Source: Haematobia irritans (Eukaryota > Arthropoda > Insecta > Diptera > Muscidae). Taken from it: a DNA stretch of 64,000 bases. Numbering within the stretch: position 1 is the first letter of the stretch; every line of letters starts with the position of its first letter. Shown piece by piece: positions 14,396 through 24,182 of this stretch. The stretch lies in assembly GCF_050003625.1 (NCBI RefSeq), contig NC_134398.1, forward strand, positions 92,628,648-92,692,647, in the 5' to 3' direction. Under the pieces are notes generated by a model. The model had not been told where the DNA came from and did no database searches. It saw nothing but the letters and a program-made list of their open reading frames with translations. Position numbers and translations under genes: made by a program.

Positions 14396-14611
14396 ATACC
14401 CTAAACCACATAGTGGTTAGGATGTAAAAACAATTTCATAAAGACTAACTCAAAAAAATTTTTTTCTGGCTAATTGCATTTTCCCTCACATCTTTCCCAC
14501 TTCCACGAAGTTTTTAGTTCTTAGCATCTTTTTCTGTAACACAAACAATGTAGAAGAAATTATACGATTTTATAAATTTTTAAAATTTTTTTTACCTTTC
14601 GCCTGGACGGA

Positions 14612-14665
14612 GAATCGAACCGCGGACCATGCAATTTGTAAGCCAACACACTATCCACTGAGCCA
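14612..14665 (-). promoter_or_regulatory. tRNA-like module M1 (A and B boxes), copy 1
   Basis: On the minus strand, A box TGGCTCAGTGG (14655-14665) and B box GGTTCGATTC (14612-14621) are separated by 33 nt, as in an intronless tRNA gene. The flanking stems do not pair well, so this is tRNA-derived rather than a functional tRNA. Confidence 0.7.
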
Positions 14666-14796
14666 TGTAGCCGTTATTGTCATCAATAGACAATTACCCA
14701 TATAACTAAGTTATATTTATATAGCATAGCTTGCGGCGCCCACGAGCCGATTAAACAAAGTTTATTTAACAGAAAAATACATTTAGTTGGGCACCG

Positions 14797-14850
14797 TGGA
14801 GCAGTGGTTGTTACGTCTGACTTGCATGCCAAGGGTCGTGGGTTCGATCC
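14797..14850 (+). promoter_or_regulatory. tRNA-like module M2, copy 1
   Basis: A box TGGAGCAGTGG (14797-14807) and B box GGTTCGATCC (14841-14850), 33 nt apart. The anticodon-loop-like CTTGCAT lies between them. The T-arm (GTGGG/CCCTG) nearly pairs. T11 (14866-14876) is a plausible Pol III terminator. Confidence 0.72.
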
Positions 14851-15195
14851 CTGCTTCGATCAAAGTTTTTTTTTTTCATATATTCCAGATATGATCGGAA
14901 GATTCCGAAAAAATTTTCAACATTACATTCTACTATATTACATTTTTACTATGAACTGTAAAATGTGTCTTATTAAAGACCTAAATTTAGAAAAGAACAG
15001 TGTTTGATATAAACGAAATGGACTGTGTTGTTGGTTCAAAACTAACTTTTTTTACTGAAAAAATAAAAATTTTGTAACAAACGATTTTTTTTGGTGATAA
15101 AAGTGTATACTTTTCGAAGCAATTCAAAAAACTCTAACAAAAGAAAAACGTTTTCGGTACACGTTTTCCAAACGTTTTTTTTTTCTTTGCGTGTA

Positions 15196-15894
15196 TACAA
15201 TTACCACCTTTTCGTATGATATTTTGAACCCATTTTATTAAATCGCCTTCTTCTTAACAACTGGATTTTCTTTAATTTGTCCACAGATTGACTGAGAGAA
15301 GATAGTATTTATCGAACAAATGTTCACTAAATAAATAATAAAAAAATCAATAAATAATGTTACTCAATAATAGTAATAAAATATTCACAAAAATATATGT
15401 ACTTACCGCATATTTATGTTTTCAAACATAGCATGGCGTTTTCAGACACTATTAACCAAAGACAAAAAAAAAACTCTAGGAAGATAGGAAATTGGCTTGC
15501 GTCATTTACCAAAGACAACAAACTTGAGGAAGATAGGAAATTGGCTTACCAAATGTTGCATTTACCATGTTAGTTCCATACATGTTTGTCATTTTTTATT
15601 TGTTTTTCGTTTTTATTTTTTAAATGAAAAAACTTAATTTTCTTAATGACACAATGTTAAATTTTAGGCAACAACAAAAAAATTACATTTTCCCGTTTAA
15701 GGAAATTTATTTCGTGCATTTAATTTCTTTTTATTTGCATTTTAATGCTATGTCAATACTTGTCGTATACGCGTTTGGTTCGAGTATGAAACTAACACGG
15801 TAAATGGTTTGATCTCCTCAGTAGCCAATTTCCTATCTTCCTAGAGTTTATTGTCTTTGGCATTTACCATGTTAGTTCCATACATGTTTGTTAT
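15196..15894. repeat. Tandem duplication, first unit, with inverted motif
   Basis: The block from GCATTTACCATGTTAGTTCC (about 15558) to CTTCCTAGAGTTTATTGTC (about 15856) recurs at about 15859-17660, where the second unit is split by a DINE-like copy. GGAAGATAGGAAATTGGCT occurs at about 15479 and 15524 and inverted at about 15822 and 17623. No gene is seen. Confidence 0.7.
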
Positions 15895-17389
15895 TATACC
15901 CTCCACCATAGGATGGGGGGTATATTAACTTTGTCATTCCGTTTGTAACACATCGAAATATAGCTCTAAGACCCCATAAAGTATATATATTCTAGGTCGT
16001 GGTGAAATTTTGAGTCGATCTAAGCATGTCCGTCCGTCCGTCCGGGTGTCCGTCCGTCTGTTGAAATCACGCTAACTTCCAAACGAATCAAGCTATCGAC
16101 TTGAAACTTGGCACAAGTAGTTGTTATTGATGTAGGTCGGATGGTATTGCAAATGGGCCATATCGGTCCACTTTTACGTATAGCCCCCATATAAACGGAC
16201 CCCCAAATTTGGCTTGTAGTTCTTATAAGAGAAGCATATTTCATCCGATCTGGCTAAAACTTGGTACATGGTGTTAGTATATGGTCTCCAACACCCATGT
16301 TAAAATTGGTCCATATCGGTTAATAATTATATATAGGCCCCATATAAACCGATCCCCAGATTTGAACTCCGGAGCCTCTTGGAGGAGCAAAATTCATCCG
16401 ATCCGGTTGAAATTTGGTACGTGGAGTTAGTATATGGTCTCTAACAACCATGCAAAAATTGGTCCATATCGGTCCGTAATTATATATAGCCCCCATATAA
16501 ACCGATCCCCAGATTTGAACTCCGGAGCCTCTTGGAGGAGCAAAATTCATCCGATCCGGTTGAAATTTGGTACGTGGTGTTAGTATATGGTCTCTAACAA
16601 CCATGTAAAAATTGGTCCATAATTATATATAGCCCCCATATAAACCGATTCCCAGATTTGGTTTGCGGATCCTCTAAGAGAATCAAATTTCATCTGATCC
16701 GGTTCAAATTTCCAACGTGGTGTTAGTATATGGCCGCTAATAACCATATCAAAATTGGTCCATATCGGTCTATAGTTATATATAGACGATCCCCAATCAC
16801 ACAAAAATTAGTCCATATCGGTTCATAATCATGGTTTCCACTCGAGCCAAAAATAATCTAACAAAATTTTATTTATCTAGAAAATTTTGTCAAATTTTAT
16901 TTCTCTAGAAAATTTTGTCAAATTTTATTTCTATAGAAAATTTTGCAAAATTTTAATTCTATAGAGAATGTTGACAACGTTTTAAGTCTTTTGAAAATTT
17001 TGTCAAAATTTTATTTCTATAGAAAATTTTGTCAAAATATTATTTATATATGGAAAATTTTGTTAAAATCGTATTTCTATAGAAAATTTTGTCCAAATTT
17101 TACTTCTATAGAAAATGTTGTCAAAATTTTATTTCTATAGAAAATTTTGTCAAACTTAATTATTTACGTATTTAATCGGCCTTTTTAAGTTCAATATATA
17201 CCACGTATGGACTACGTGGTATATATATTACGGTATTAGGAAGTTTTAAGATACCTTGCCATCAGCAAGTGTTACCGCAACCCAAGTAATTCGATTGTGG
17301 ATGGCAGTGTTTAGAAGAAGTTTCTACGCAATCCATGGTGGAGGGTACATAAGCTTCGGCCTTGCCGAACTTACGGCCGTATATACTTG
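15895..17389 (+). mobile_element. DINE-1/INE-1-like non-autonomous element, copy D1
   Basis: It starts TATACCCTCCACCATAGG and ends ACGGCCGTATATACTTG; the near-terminal CCATGGTGGAGGGTA inverts the start. The core (CCCCATAAAGTATATATATT, GTCCGTCCGTCCG) matches what I recall of Drosophila DINE-1/INE-1 cores. The interior has about 130-bp repeats (CCCCATATAAACCGATCC, AAATTTGGTACGTGGTGTTA) and a minisatellite at 16860-17150. It interrupts the second unit of a tandem duplication between T and T-rich sequence. Helitron affiliation is inference. Confidence 0.75.
16855..17155. repeat. About 28-bp minisatellite (TTTCTATAGAAAATTTTGTC)
   Basis: About ten imperfect units of TTTCTATAGAAAATTTTGTC plus AAAATTTTA. 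Shorter arrays occur at the same place in D2 (36940-37020) and D3 (48130-48300), so it is an integral part of the DINE-like family. Confidence 0.85.
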
Positions 17390-18014
17390 TTTTTTATTTG
17401 TTTTTCGTTTTTATTTTTTAAATGAAAATCTTAATTTTCTTAATGAAACAACGTTAAATTTTAGGCAACAACAAAAAAAAATATATTTTCCCCTCTATGG
17501 ACATTTATTTCGTGCACTTATTTTCTTTTTATTTGCATTTTAATGCTGTGTCAATACTTGTCGTATACGCGTTTGGCTCGAGTATGAAACTAAAACGGAA
17601 AATGGTTTGATCTCCTCAGTAGCCAATTTCCTATCTTCCTAGAGTTTATTGTCTTTGCTATCAACACTCCAAACAAAACACGCGACTGGCTTGGACGCAA
17701 TCACAAAACTAAATTAGGCAACACGTGTTACTTAAAGTTGCGCAAAGTTATTTTTTTAACTTACACGTAAAGAAAAAAAACGTTTGGAAAACGTGTACCG
17801 AAAACGTTTTTCTTTTGTTAGAGTTTTTTGAATTGCTTCGAAAATTTTAAACTTTTATCACCAAAAAAATTCGTTTGTTACAAAATTTTTATTTTTTCAA
17901 TAAAAAAAGTTATTTTTGAAACAACAACACAGTCCATTTCGTTTATATCAAACACTGTTCTTTTCCGACTTTAGGTCTTTAATAAGACACAGTTTACAGT
18001 TCAAAATTTAATAT

Positions 18015-18950
18015 AAAGGGTGATTTGTTAAGAGCTTGATAACTTTTTTTAAAAAAAAAACGCATAAAATTTGCAAAATCTCATCGGTTCTTTATTTGAA
18101 ACGTTAGATTGGTCCATGACATTTACTTTTTGAAGATAATTTCATTTAAATGTTGACCGCGGCTGCGTCTTAGGTGGTCCATTCGGAAAGTCCAATTTTG
18201 GGCAACTTTTTCGAGCATTTCGGCCGGAATAGCCCGAATTTCTTCGGAAATGTTGTCTTCCAAAGCTGGAATAGTTGCTGGCTTATTTCTGTAGACTTTA
18301 GACTTGACGTAGCCCCACTAGTCCCCAATAGTCTAAAGGCGTCAAATCGCATGATCTTGGTGGCCAACTTACCGGTCCATTTCTTGAGATGAATTGTTCT
18401 CCGAAGTTTTCCCTCAAAATGGCCATAGAATCGCGAGCTGTGTGGCATGTAGCGCCATCTTGTTGAAACCACATGTCAACCAAGTTCAGTTCTTCCATTT
18501 TTGGCAACAAAAAGTTTGTTAGCATCGAACGATAGCGATCGCCATTCACCGTAACGTTGCGTCCAACAGCATCTTTGAAAAAATACGGTCCAATGATTCC
18601 ACCAGCGTACAAACCACACCAAACAGTGCATTTTTCGGGATGCATGCGCAGTTCTTGAACGGCTTCTGGTTGCTCTTCACTCCAAATGCGGCAATTTTGC
18701 TTATTTACGTAGCCATTCAACCAGAAATGAGCCTCATCGCTGAACAAAATTTGTCGATAAAAAAGCGGATTTTCTGCCAACTTTTCTAGGGCCCATTCAC
18801 TGAAAATTCGACGTTGTGGCAGATCGTTCGGCTTCATGATGAAATGTCAAAGCATACTGAGCATCTTTCTCTTTGACACCATGTCTGAAATCCCACGTGA
18901 TCTGTCAAATACTAATGCATGAAAATCCTAACCTCAAAAGAATCACCCTT
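18015..18950 (-). mobile_element. rosa-like mariner copy c (internally deleted)
   Basis: The ends are AAGGGTGATTTGTTAAGAG and AAAAGAATCACCCTT, with TA at 18013-18014 and 18951-18952. Copy 3 of the host element shows the undisturbed site. Confidence 0.92.
18136..18837 (-). pseudogene. rosa-like transposase, N-terminus deleted (copy c)
   Basis: ATG 18837 is fused directly to KPNDLPQRRIFSEWALEK, so the first 125 or so residues (the DNA-binding region) are gone. Catalytic Asp in FSDEAHF, QQDGATCHT and LTPLDY remain. The C-terminus is then lost through the CTAGTCCCCAA change at about 18318 that is also in copy a. Confidence 0.88.
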
Positions 18951-19036
18951 TATTACAATGTAATGTTGAAGATTTTTTCGGAATCTTCCGAACATATCTG
19001 GAATATATGTAAAAAAAAAAACTTTGGTCGAAGCGG

Positions 19037-19090
19037 GGATCGAACCCACGACCCTTGGTATGCAAGTCGGACGTAGCAACCACTGCTCCA
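19037..19090 (-). promoter_or_regulatory. tRNA-like module M2, copy 2
   Basis: Minus strand: A box TGGAGCAGTGG (19080-19090), B box GGTTCGATCC (19037-19046), gap 33 nt. T-arm GTGGG/CCCGC pairs. The minus-strand transcript would meet T11 (complement of 19011-19021). Confidence 0.72.
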
Positions 19091-19217
19091 CGGTGCCAAA
19101 CTAAATGTTTGTTTCTGTTAAATAAACTTTGTTTATTCGGTTCGTGGGCGCCGCAAGCTATGCTATATAAATATAACTTATATGGATATTTATCTATTGA
19201 TGACCATAACAGGTACA

Positions 19218-19271
19218 TAGCTCAGTGGTTAGTGTGTTGGCTTACAAAGTGCATGGTCCGCGGTTCGATTC
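19218..19271 (+). promoter_or_regulatory. tRNA-like module M1, copy 2
   Basis: A box TAGCTCAGTGG (19218-19228), B box GGTTCGATTC (19262-19271), gap 33 nt. It points away from M2. No T run lies close downstream. Confidence 0.72.
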
Positions 19272-19602
19272 TCCGTCCAGGCGAAAGGTAAAAAAAATTT
19301 AAAAATTTATAAAATCGTATAATTTCTTCTACATTGTTGGTATTACAGAAAAAGGTGCTAAGAACTAAAAAACTTCGTGGAAGTGAGAAAGATGTGAGGG
19401 AAAATGCAATTAGCCAGAAAAAAATTTTTTTGAGTTAGTCTTTATGAAATTGTTTTTACATCCTGGAAAAGAATAAACGTTTATCACAAAAAGTATATAC
19501 TTTTCTTCCAAATGTACTTCCTTTCAACGAAAAGCAAATGAGAAACGAACTTTGTTTGTCTAAAATTTCGTTTGGGAGGAAAGAATTATTTTTTTGCGTG
19601 TA

Positions 19603-20489
19603 CGATTACTAATTAGTTTACGGCATAAGGGCTTATCAAAGGTCTCTTAGATTGAAGGATTGTATAAAGGAGAAGATGAGCTGTTTTTTAAAGCCGCTAC
19701 ATTTTTCCGACTCGTTGTCGAAAAAATTATGAATTGACTTACGGCATAAGGGCTTTTTAAAGGTATCGTAAATTAAAGAAGTTTGCTATGAGAATATGAG
19801 TTGCTTTTTTAAAACCTGTTTTATTTTGCATCAAGAACACATTGTAATTCACAATACCAAACAAGGCCTATGAAGAGTTCTTTAAAAATGTGTCTTCAAA
19901 CTCATGTCTCAAATAAGCCATTTCAAAAGGCCTCGACATATACGCTATGACAAAAGGGATAGCGATCTTAACAAACAAAGACCTTTTTCACGGCCTTTTT
20001 AAGCAATCGTTGGCGAATGAGTATGAACTTTTTGTAAAGAAGGGATTATGCTATAAGACCTAAACGTATGAGTATTGCTTCCAAAATAAGAGCTCCATGA
20101 ATGCTTTAAATTGTAAGTGCTCTCGATTTACGCCGCTGGGATGCTATGGTTACATCTACACACTTACAGAAGCGAGCTTTTATGGTGTGCTCATTAGTAT
20201 GCTTAAATAATTTCGTATTGCACAAGCGGAATTTTCTGCTGGGATGTGTTCTTACTTGGCTTTGTGATATTCTTGAAGGCTAAATGAAACACCAATTTCA
20301 AAAATGTTACCATATTTTTTTTATTTTAATTTTTGGTTCTTATTTTTTTTAAGATAGTCTTGTCTTTGCAGCAGTAATTTGAAACATTTAACCAGCTGAG
20401 AAGAGTGAAAAATACTTTACCCTACCTTTAGTATTTAATAAGGGGCTTTGTGTGAATGAATTATTTGCAATATATACACATAACTTTTT
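19603..20489. other. Intergenic with diverged TTACGGCATAAGGGCTT duplications
   Basis: TTACGGCATAAGGGCTT occurs at 19618 and 19739, each followed by similar text (AAAGGT, then GAGAATATGAG-like), a diverged tandem repeat of about 120 bp. Nothing else is recognised. It lies downstream of the host exon on the minus strand. Confidence 0.5.
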
Positions 20490-20495
20490 TTTATT
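20490..20495 (-). terminator. Poly(A) signal AATAAA for the host exon
   Basis: The minus strand reads AATAAA about 20 nt after the stop codon of the exon at 20516-20644. Confidence 0.6.
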
Positions 20496-20515
20496 AAAGC
20501 ACAAACATCGACGAA

Positions 20516-20644
20516 TCAGGGGTTCTCCACTAAACCAATTCTTTGAACTTCAGCTTTCAGCATAACCACTCCAGATGGATTTACTTTGACTTTTACTTTC
20601 GTTCTTGCATGTAGGATCCCATAATCAACATCCTCGTACAGATC
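20516..20644 (-). CDS. Terminal exon of an unidentified host gene
   Basis: A 43-codon open block reads from a strong acceptor (AACTGTTTTTCAG, ending at 20645) to TGA at 20516. It encodes DLYEDVDYGILHARTKVKVK, then VNPSGVVMLKAEVQRIGLVE, then NP. Composition is mixed and protein-like, unlike the surrounding repeats, and AATAAA follows 20 nt after the stop. The alternating hydrophobic/charged pattern (TKVKVKVN, VVMLKAEVQ) suggests beta strands. I do not recognise the protein. Upstream exons must lie to the right on the minus strand; none was found here, so the preceding intron may span much of this transposon-rich window. Confidence 0.6.
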   Translation of the reverse strand, partial: DLYEDVDYGILHARTKVKVKVNPSGVVMLKAEVQRIGLVENP

Positions 20645-20710
20645 CTGAAAAACAGTTAATAAAAATTTGTTATTATTACTTCGCTCACAATAAGTATGTA
20701 ATAAGAAATA

Positions 20711-20978
20711 ATATTACACACAAAAACGATTTTCACGAAAATTTTCAATCACGAAAATGATAATATCAATCACCTATGTTGATTGAAAACCAACTCGATT
20801 TTCAATTAAAAATTTAATTGACTTTTGTCACGGATTCAATTAATTGTGTGATTGAATCAATTAAAAAAATGATTGATTTTTGACATATAATTCAATCAAT
20901 TTTTAAATTGAATCCATTAAAATTTTTATTAATTTCGCGACAATAATCAACCAAGTATTTGATTGATTCAATTAAATA
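20711..20978. mobile_element. AATTGA-rich MITE, left part (split by mariner)
   Basis: Begins ACACACAAAAACGATTTTC and continues with repeated TTCAATTAA/TTAATTGA words. It belongs to the family complete at 37248-37525. The Himar1-like element interrupts it, and AATTAATTGATATTGGC resumes at 23318. Confidence 0.6.
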
Positions 20979-21068
20979 ACAGGTTGGCTGATAAGTCCCC
21001 GGTCTAAGAAAGAAAAACACATTTTTTATCAAAATTCGTTTTTATTATTCCACATAGTTCCCTACAAG

Positions 21069-22197
21069 CACGCACAGAAAACCAACCATGGTTGCCGCAT
21101 CCATTTAATGTTTATCTAGAGCATGTAATTGCCGCGAAAACCATGTATTTTGTCTTTGTAAAAATAGTTTTCGAGCGGAGAAAAATGTATGGTGGCAATA
21201 AGCATTTGAATGGTTCTCAAATACCGCAAACATGTTCTATCATTTAAATGATAGAATTTGAGACAATTAAATGGTCGGGAAAATCATGTACCTGACCATT
21301 CATTTTTTTTACTTTTTTACAGGGAAAAAAGTTAAGTATAGACATGTCTAAGTATAGACATGTCTAGAACCATTACATGGCCATAAGACTATTTACATTT
21401 TTTCGTGACCATTTAATTTTTTAACTTTTTTGCAGCGAAAAGAATTTTATAAAAACATTGAGCAGGTACACACGATTTTCATTTTGCGCGTCAGTCATGT
21501 ATTGATTGTTTCTTGGAATGGACGGAGAATACGGATTTACTGTTTTGTGTTAATTTATTCAGAAGTTTATGTGAAGACAAAAAAGGAAAGTGTATTTGAA
21601 AAAATGTACCTGTTTTTTGTTCTGTATTTTGCTATAGGGTATCATTTATTTTTATTTGCAGTTACATGATGTCTGCGTTTGTACATTTAATGGACACGCA
21701 GTAAATATGGAATGATTACTTATTGTTGAAAATGAAATAAAATAGAGTGTGTAAAAATATATGATGTTTGCTTGAACGGCATTATAAATACAAATAAACA
21801 ATGAATTAGTTTATAAACAAATAAAAAACAAATAAATAAAGTTAATTTTGTGATTTATTTCCTCAAGTGGCGTCCTTTTTTCGACGATGAAAAAAGTTTT
21901 TTCATAAAGATCAAAACATTTTAGGTTGTGACCATGTTCTTTTAACTAGAAGAAAAACATTTTGAATGAATACCATAACATTTTAAATCGTGACCATTGT
22001 CTTTTCATTCAAACAAAATTCTTTTTATCAATATAATAACATTTTAGATGATGACAATTATATTTTTCTTAGAACCATGTTCACTGAGCCAACATGGTTG
22101 CAGGTGAAAATGTTATATGGTCGCCGCAAAAATAGCTCCTATCATATTATTTTGCTCTTCAAATATGATTGTGACAATCATGTCTCTTCTCTGCGTG
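21069..22197. mobile_element. 1.13-kb insertion in the Himar1-like element
   Basis: The ends are CACGCACAGAAAACC and, inverted, CACGCAGAGAAGAGAC, with an apparent 2-bp AG duplication (21067-21068, 22198-22199). It interrupts the last few transposase codons. The interior holds a direct repeat of AAGTATAGACATGTCT at about 21335-21366 and ACCATGGTTGC/GCAACCATG-like inverted words. No convincing ORF; family unknown. Confidence 0.7.
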
Positions 22198-22199
22198 AG

Positions 22200-23159
22200 A
22201 GCGATACAACGATTATAACGACCTTCAAATTTTTTGATACCATTTTGGTAGTACTCCTTCGGTTTTGCCTCAAAATAGGCCTCCGTTTCGGCGATCACCT
22301 CTTCATTGCAGCCAAATTTTTTCCCTGCGAGCATCCTTTTGAGGTCTGAGAACAAGAAAAAGTCGCTGGGGGCCAGATCTGGAGAATACGGTGGGTGGGG
22401 AAGCAATTCGAAGCCCAATTCATGAATTTTTGCCATCGTTCTCAATGGCTTGTGTCTTGGTGGAACAACACTTTTTTCTTCCGCCATTTCGACCTTCAAA
22501 CGCTCCAATAACGCCATATAATAGTCACCGTTGATGGTTTTTCCCTTCTCAAGATAATCGATAAAAATTATTCCATGCGCATCCCAAAAAACAGAGGCCA
22601 TTACTTTGCCTGCGGACTTTTGAGTCTTTCTGTCCACTCAGCCGACTGTCGATTGGACTCAGTGTGTAGTGATGGAGCCTTGTTTCATCCATTGTCACAT
22701 ATCGACGGAAAAACTCGGGTGTATTACGAGTTAACAGCTGCAAACACCGTTCAGAATCATCAACTCGTTGTTGTTTTTGGTCAAATATGAGCTCGCGCGG
22801 CAACCATTTTGCACAGAGCTTCCGCATATCCAAATATTGATGAATGATATGACTAACGCGTTCCTTTGATATTTTTAAGGTCTCTGCTATCTCAATCAAC
22901 TTCATTTTACGGTCATTAAAAATCATTTTGTGGATTTTTTTGATGTTTTCGTCGGTAACCACCTCTTTCGGGCGTCCACTGCGTTCACCGTCCTCCGTGC
23001 TCATTTCACCACGCTTGAATTTTGCATACCAATCAATTATTGTTGATTTCCCTGGGGCAGAGTCCGGAAACTCATTATCAAGCCAAGTTTTTGCTTCCAC
23101 CGTATTTTTTCCCTTCAGAAAACAGTATTTTATCAAAACCCGAAATTCCTTTTTTCCAT
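22200..23159 (-). pseudogene. Himar1-like mariner transposase, frameshifted
   Basis: The ATG is at 23159. One base is missing in the early A run, so the native frame resumes at IKYCFLKGKNTVEAKTWLDN and continues through the paired helix-turn-helix region (SAPGKSTIIDWYAKFKRG; ERVSHIIHQYLDMRKL). The first catalytic Asp is in YVTMDETRLHHY. Frame changes follow near 22640, and the second catalytic block is damaged by a deletion of about 11 nt directly after HQD (about 22465). The third Asp is in PYSPDLAPSDFFLF. The frame ends at RYNRCIAL, where the 1.1-kb insertion begins. The family is DD34D. Confidence 0.92.
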
Positions 23160-23515
23160 TTTTTTCACAATAACAAAAGTTGCTTCACGCTCTATCTCAC
23201 AAACTAATTGACTTACAGACGTCAAATTTTGACACGAATCATTTGAAGAATAATATGCATTTAATACTAGCGACGCGATCTATGTGTCAGACCGGGGACT
23301 TATCAGCCAACCTGTTAATTAATTGATATTGGCAATAAATTTCAACCAAAATCTTTTTTAATTTCGTTTGAAATAAAAGAAAATATGCCTTTCATATAAA
23401 AAATATTCAATATTTAATTTTTGTGAATTATGCTAAACAAAAGAATTTGGTTCTTATTATTTGTGTGTTTTGTTCTAACATAACTTACACATACAATTAC
23501 AACTAAAGGTGGGTA

Positions 23516-23727
23516 TTAAGTTCTAGTTTAGCCGCTAAAACCGAAATTAAATCAGTAAAAACAGTATAAAATTATACCTCTTTGATGCAAATTTTATTAA
23601 AACTTGATGGGGATACCCCAAAGCAACTTTTCACAAAATGTATATTTTTTTTAATGAATTATTAGAGAAAAATAATCGTGAAAATATGGGTATTTTAGCG
23701 GCTAAACTCGAACTTAATACTCACCTT
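23516..23727. mobile_element. MITE, second copy of the GTTCGAGTTTAGCCGC family
   Basis: AAGGTGGGTATTAAGTTC at the left and GAACTTAATACTCACCTT at the right are inverse. TTTAGCCGCTAAAA follows inside each end. About 212 bp, no ORF. Confidence 0.8.
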
Positions 23728-24182
23728 AAAGGATGAAATAAAACCATATAAATCGTTATAATCGTTATTATAAAACCATATAAATCGTTATAAATCGTTC
23801 CTTATCATAATAACTTTCCTTCTAATATGTATATTTAATTCAACCGTCGAACGGAACGGACGTGTTTTTTTAATAGCGGATAAAATCATCGTAATAAGTA
23901 CCTACTACAAATTTCAAGTGTGGTGGGATATTAGGCCACCATGCAGAGAAATTCAAAGACATCCACTGGGTTGCTAACTTCAGGGCCCAGTCGACGGGTA
24001 TCGACTGGAGTTATAAATTTGGGCAATGACCAAGAGTTAGGCCCAATTAGTCGACCTGTAGACGGGTCGACAGGTGGCGACAATTTGACAAGTCGAACCT
24101 TTTCCAAGGTATCGGCATCAAAAGGAGGTAATCCCTCACGAAAGAGATTCAAGGAACGCAGAAATGCTTTGTTTATCCTAAA

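Larger units (their letters stand above)
14419..15193 (+). mobile_element. tRNA-like-bearing TIR element, copy 1 (left-truncated)
   Basis: It is homologous to the complete copy at 41762-42659 from GGATGTAAAAACAA to the right end (CTTTGCGTG, then TA at 15194). About 120 bp of the left end are missing. It contains both divergent tRNA-like modules and a T11 tract after the plus-strand module. Confidence 0.85.
17764..19600 (-). mobile_element. tRNA-like-bearing TIR element, copy 2, split by rosa-like element
   Basis: TA flanks both ends (17762-17763, 19601-19602). The ends are CACGTAAAGAAAAAAAACG and (inverse) CACGCAAAAAAATAATTC. Removing the rosa-like insertion leaves about 899 bp, matching the 898-bp complete copy 3. 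It lies in reverse orientation to copies 1 and 3. Confidence 0.9.
20979..23315 (-). mobile_element. Himar1-like mariner (irritans subfamily)
   Basis: The ends are ACAGGTTGGCTGATAAGTCC and its exact inverse (GGACTTATCAGCCAACCTGT), with TA on both sides (20977-20978, 23316-23317). The end sequence and encoded protein agree with what I know of Himar1 from the horn fly. The length is 2337 bp because of a 1129-bp insertion (21069-22197); without it the element is about 1.2 kb. Confidence 0.95.

Noticed and set aside
16360..16700. CRISPR-like regular repeats in DINE-like copy D1
   Set aside because: The roughly 130-bp units are contiguous diverged tandem copies without unique spacers, in a eukaryotic repeat family.
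19218..19271. Functional tRNA gene at the A/B-box modules
   Set aside because: Acceptor and anticodon stems do not pair over 7 and 5 bp, and the module recurs in mobile elements; tRNA-derived promoter is the safer call.
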